5,286 nucleotides of DNA, taken from positions 1 to 5,286 of the forward strand of contig PWVY01000139.1 in the NCBI GenBank assembly GCA_003561665.1, in the 5' to 3' direction. Shown piece by piece: positions 4,947 to 5,286 of the stretch. The stretch's first letter is position 1; each line of letters opens with the position of its first letter. The translations under genes were made by a program, and so were the position numbers. The DNA comes from Thermoplasmata archaeon. GTDB taxonomy: Archaea; Thermoplasmatota; SW-10-69-26. The notes under the pieces were generated by a model. The model was given only the letters and a program-made list of their open reading frames with translations. It had not been told where the DNA came from and ran no database searches.

Positions 4947-5286
4947 ATGTCCATCGAAACCCTCGAAGATTTGTTCTTCCACGAGCTTGACGCCGTCTAC
5001 GGCGCCGAACAAACCGCCCGCAGGACCCTCCAAGACCTCATCAACGAAACCCAAGACGAGAGCATCGTCGACACGCTTCGACAACACGCGCACGAAACCC
5101 AAGAACACATCGACCGCCTGGAGGAGATCTTCAACGAACTCGATCGAGACCCCACGGAAGAAGGCTCCCAAGGCGTCCAAGTCATCATCCGCGAACGCCA
5201 AGAGATCAAACGAGAAAACCCCCCCGAGGACGCCCTCAACCTCATCAACGTGGCCACCGCGAAGATGATCGAACACTACGAGATCA
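4947..5286 (+). CDS. DUF892 (YciE/YciF-type) ferritin-like protein, N-terminal part (3' partial)
   Basis: The frame from ATG 4947 stays open to the right edge (113 complete codons); full-length members are about 160-170 residues, so roughly the last third is missing. The start SIETLEDLFFHELDAVYGAEQ (2-22) is the characteristic first helix of DUF892 proteins. It is followed by a second helix with HAHETQEHIDRLEEIF, the LDRDPTEEG turn, and a third helix ending in KMIEHYEI at the edge. The Glu and ExxxH-type residues in these helices are the expected di-metal ligands of the ferritin-like four-helix bundle. Bacterial relatives YciE and YciF are stress-induced; the exact reaction is unknown. The ATG is the only reasonable start because TAG stands in frame at 4929-4931. 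No Shine-Dalgarno is visible, so a leaderless mRNA is possible. Codons are strongly C-ending with GAA and CAA, and the protein is acidic. Confidence 0.9.
   Translation, partial: MSIETLEDLFFHELDAVYGAEQTARRTLQDLINETQDESIVDTLRQHAHETQEHIDRLEEIFNELDRDPTEEGSQGVQVIIRERQEIKRENPPEDALNLINVATAKMIEHYEI

Overview
The window looks like chromosomal DNA of a high-GC, probably salt-adapted archaeon. Three things point that way. The SnoaL-like protein is extremely acidic (hand count about 34 Asp/Glu against 8 Lys/Arg), and the M28 and DUF892 fragments are similarly Asp/Glu-rich with few lysines. The satD-like gene has a TATA-like element placed for a nearly leaderless mRNA, and the next gene has a GGTGAT ribosome-binding motif that fits the archaeal 16S tail. 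The best family matches (QC-like M28 peptidase, DUF892, GT2) are common in euryarchaea. A bacterial origin is not formally excluded, and I cannot name the species.

Layout from left to right: (1) the C-terminal part of an M28-family, glutaminyl-cyclase-like metallopeptidase, cut by the left edge; (2) a small SnoaL-like / ester cyclase protein; (3) a complete acyl-CoA dehydrogenase on the minus strand, convergent with (2); (4) a family 2 glycosyltransferase on the plus strand, divergent from (3) and starting at GTG; (5) an AT-rich spacer with four TTAAC repeats; (6) a SatD-family protein with a C-terminal helix-turn-helix, overlapping by 8 nt (7) a seven-helix DUF3307 membrane protein; (8) a 226-nt C-rich spacer with a GC hairpin and a 12-bp palindrome; (9) the N-terminal part of a DUF892 ferritin-like protein, cut by the right edge. 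No RNA genes, insertion sequences, CRISPR arrays or tRNAs are visible.

Most genes look like independent housekeeping or accessory functions: peptide processing, acyl-CoA oxidation, glycan transfer and stress ferritin-like protein. The one clear functional unit is the satD-DUF3307 pair. The genes overlap, follow an AT-rich promoter with repeated candidate operators, and match the satD/satE pairing known from the streptococcal secretion and acid tolerance operon. The SatD-like protein carries a literal GGDEF string plus other residues placed as in nucleotidyl-cyclase palm domains, followed by a DNA-binding motif. The partner has His/Asp pairs inside its membrane helices. Together they could be an uncharacterised membrane-linked signalling or regulatory module, and this is the most interesting part of the window.
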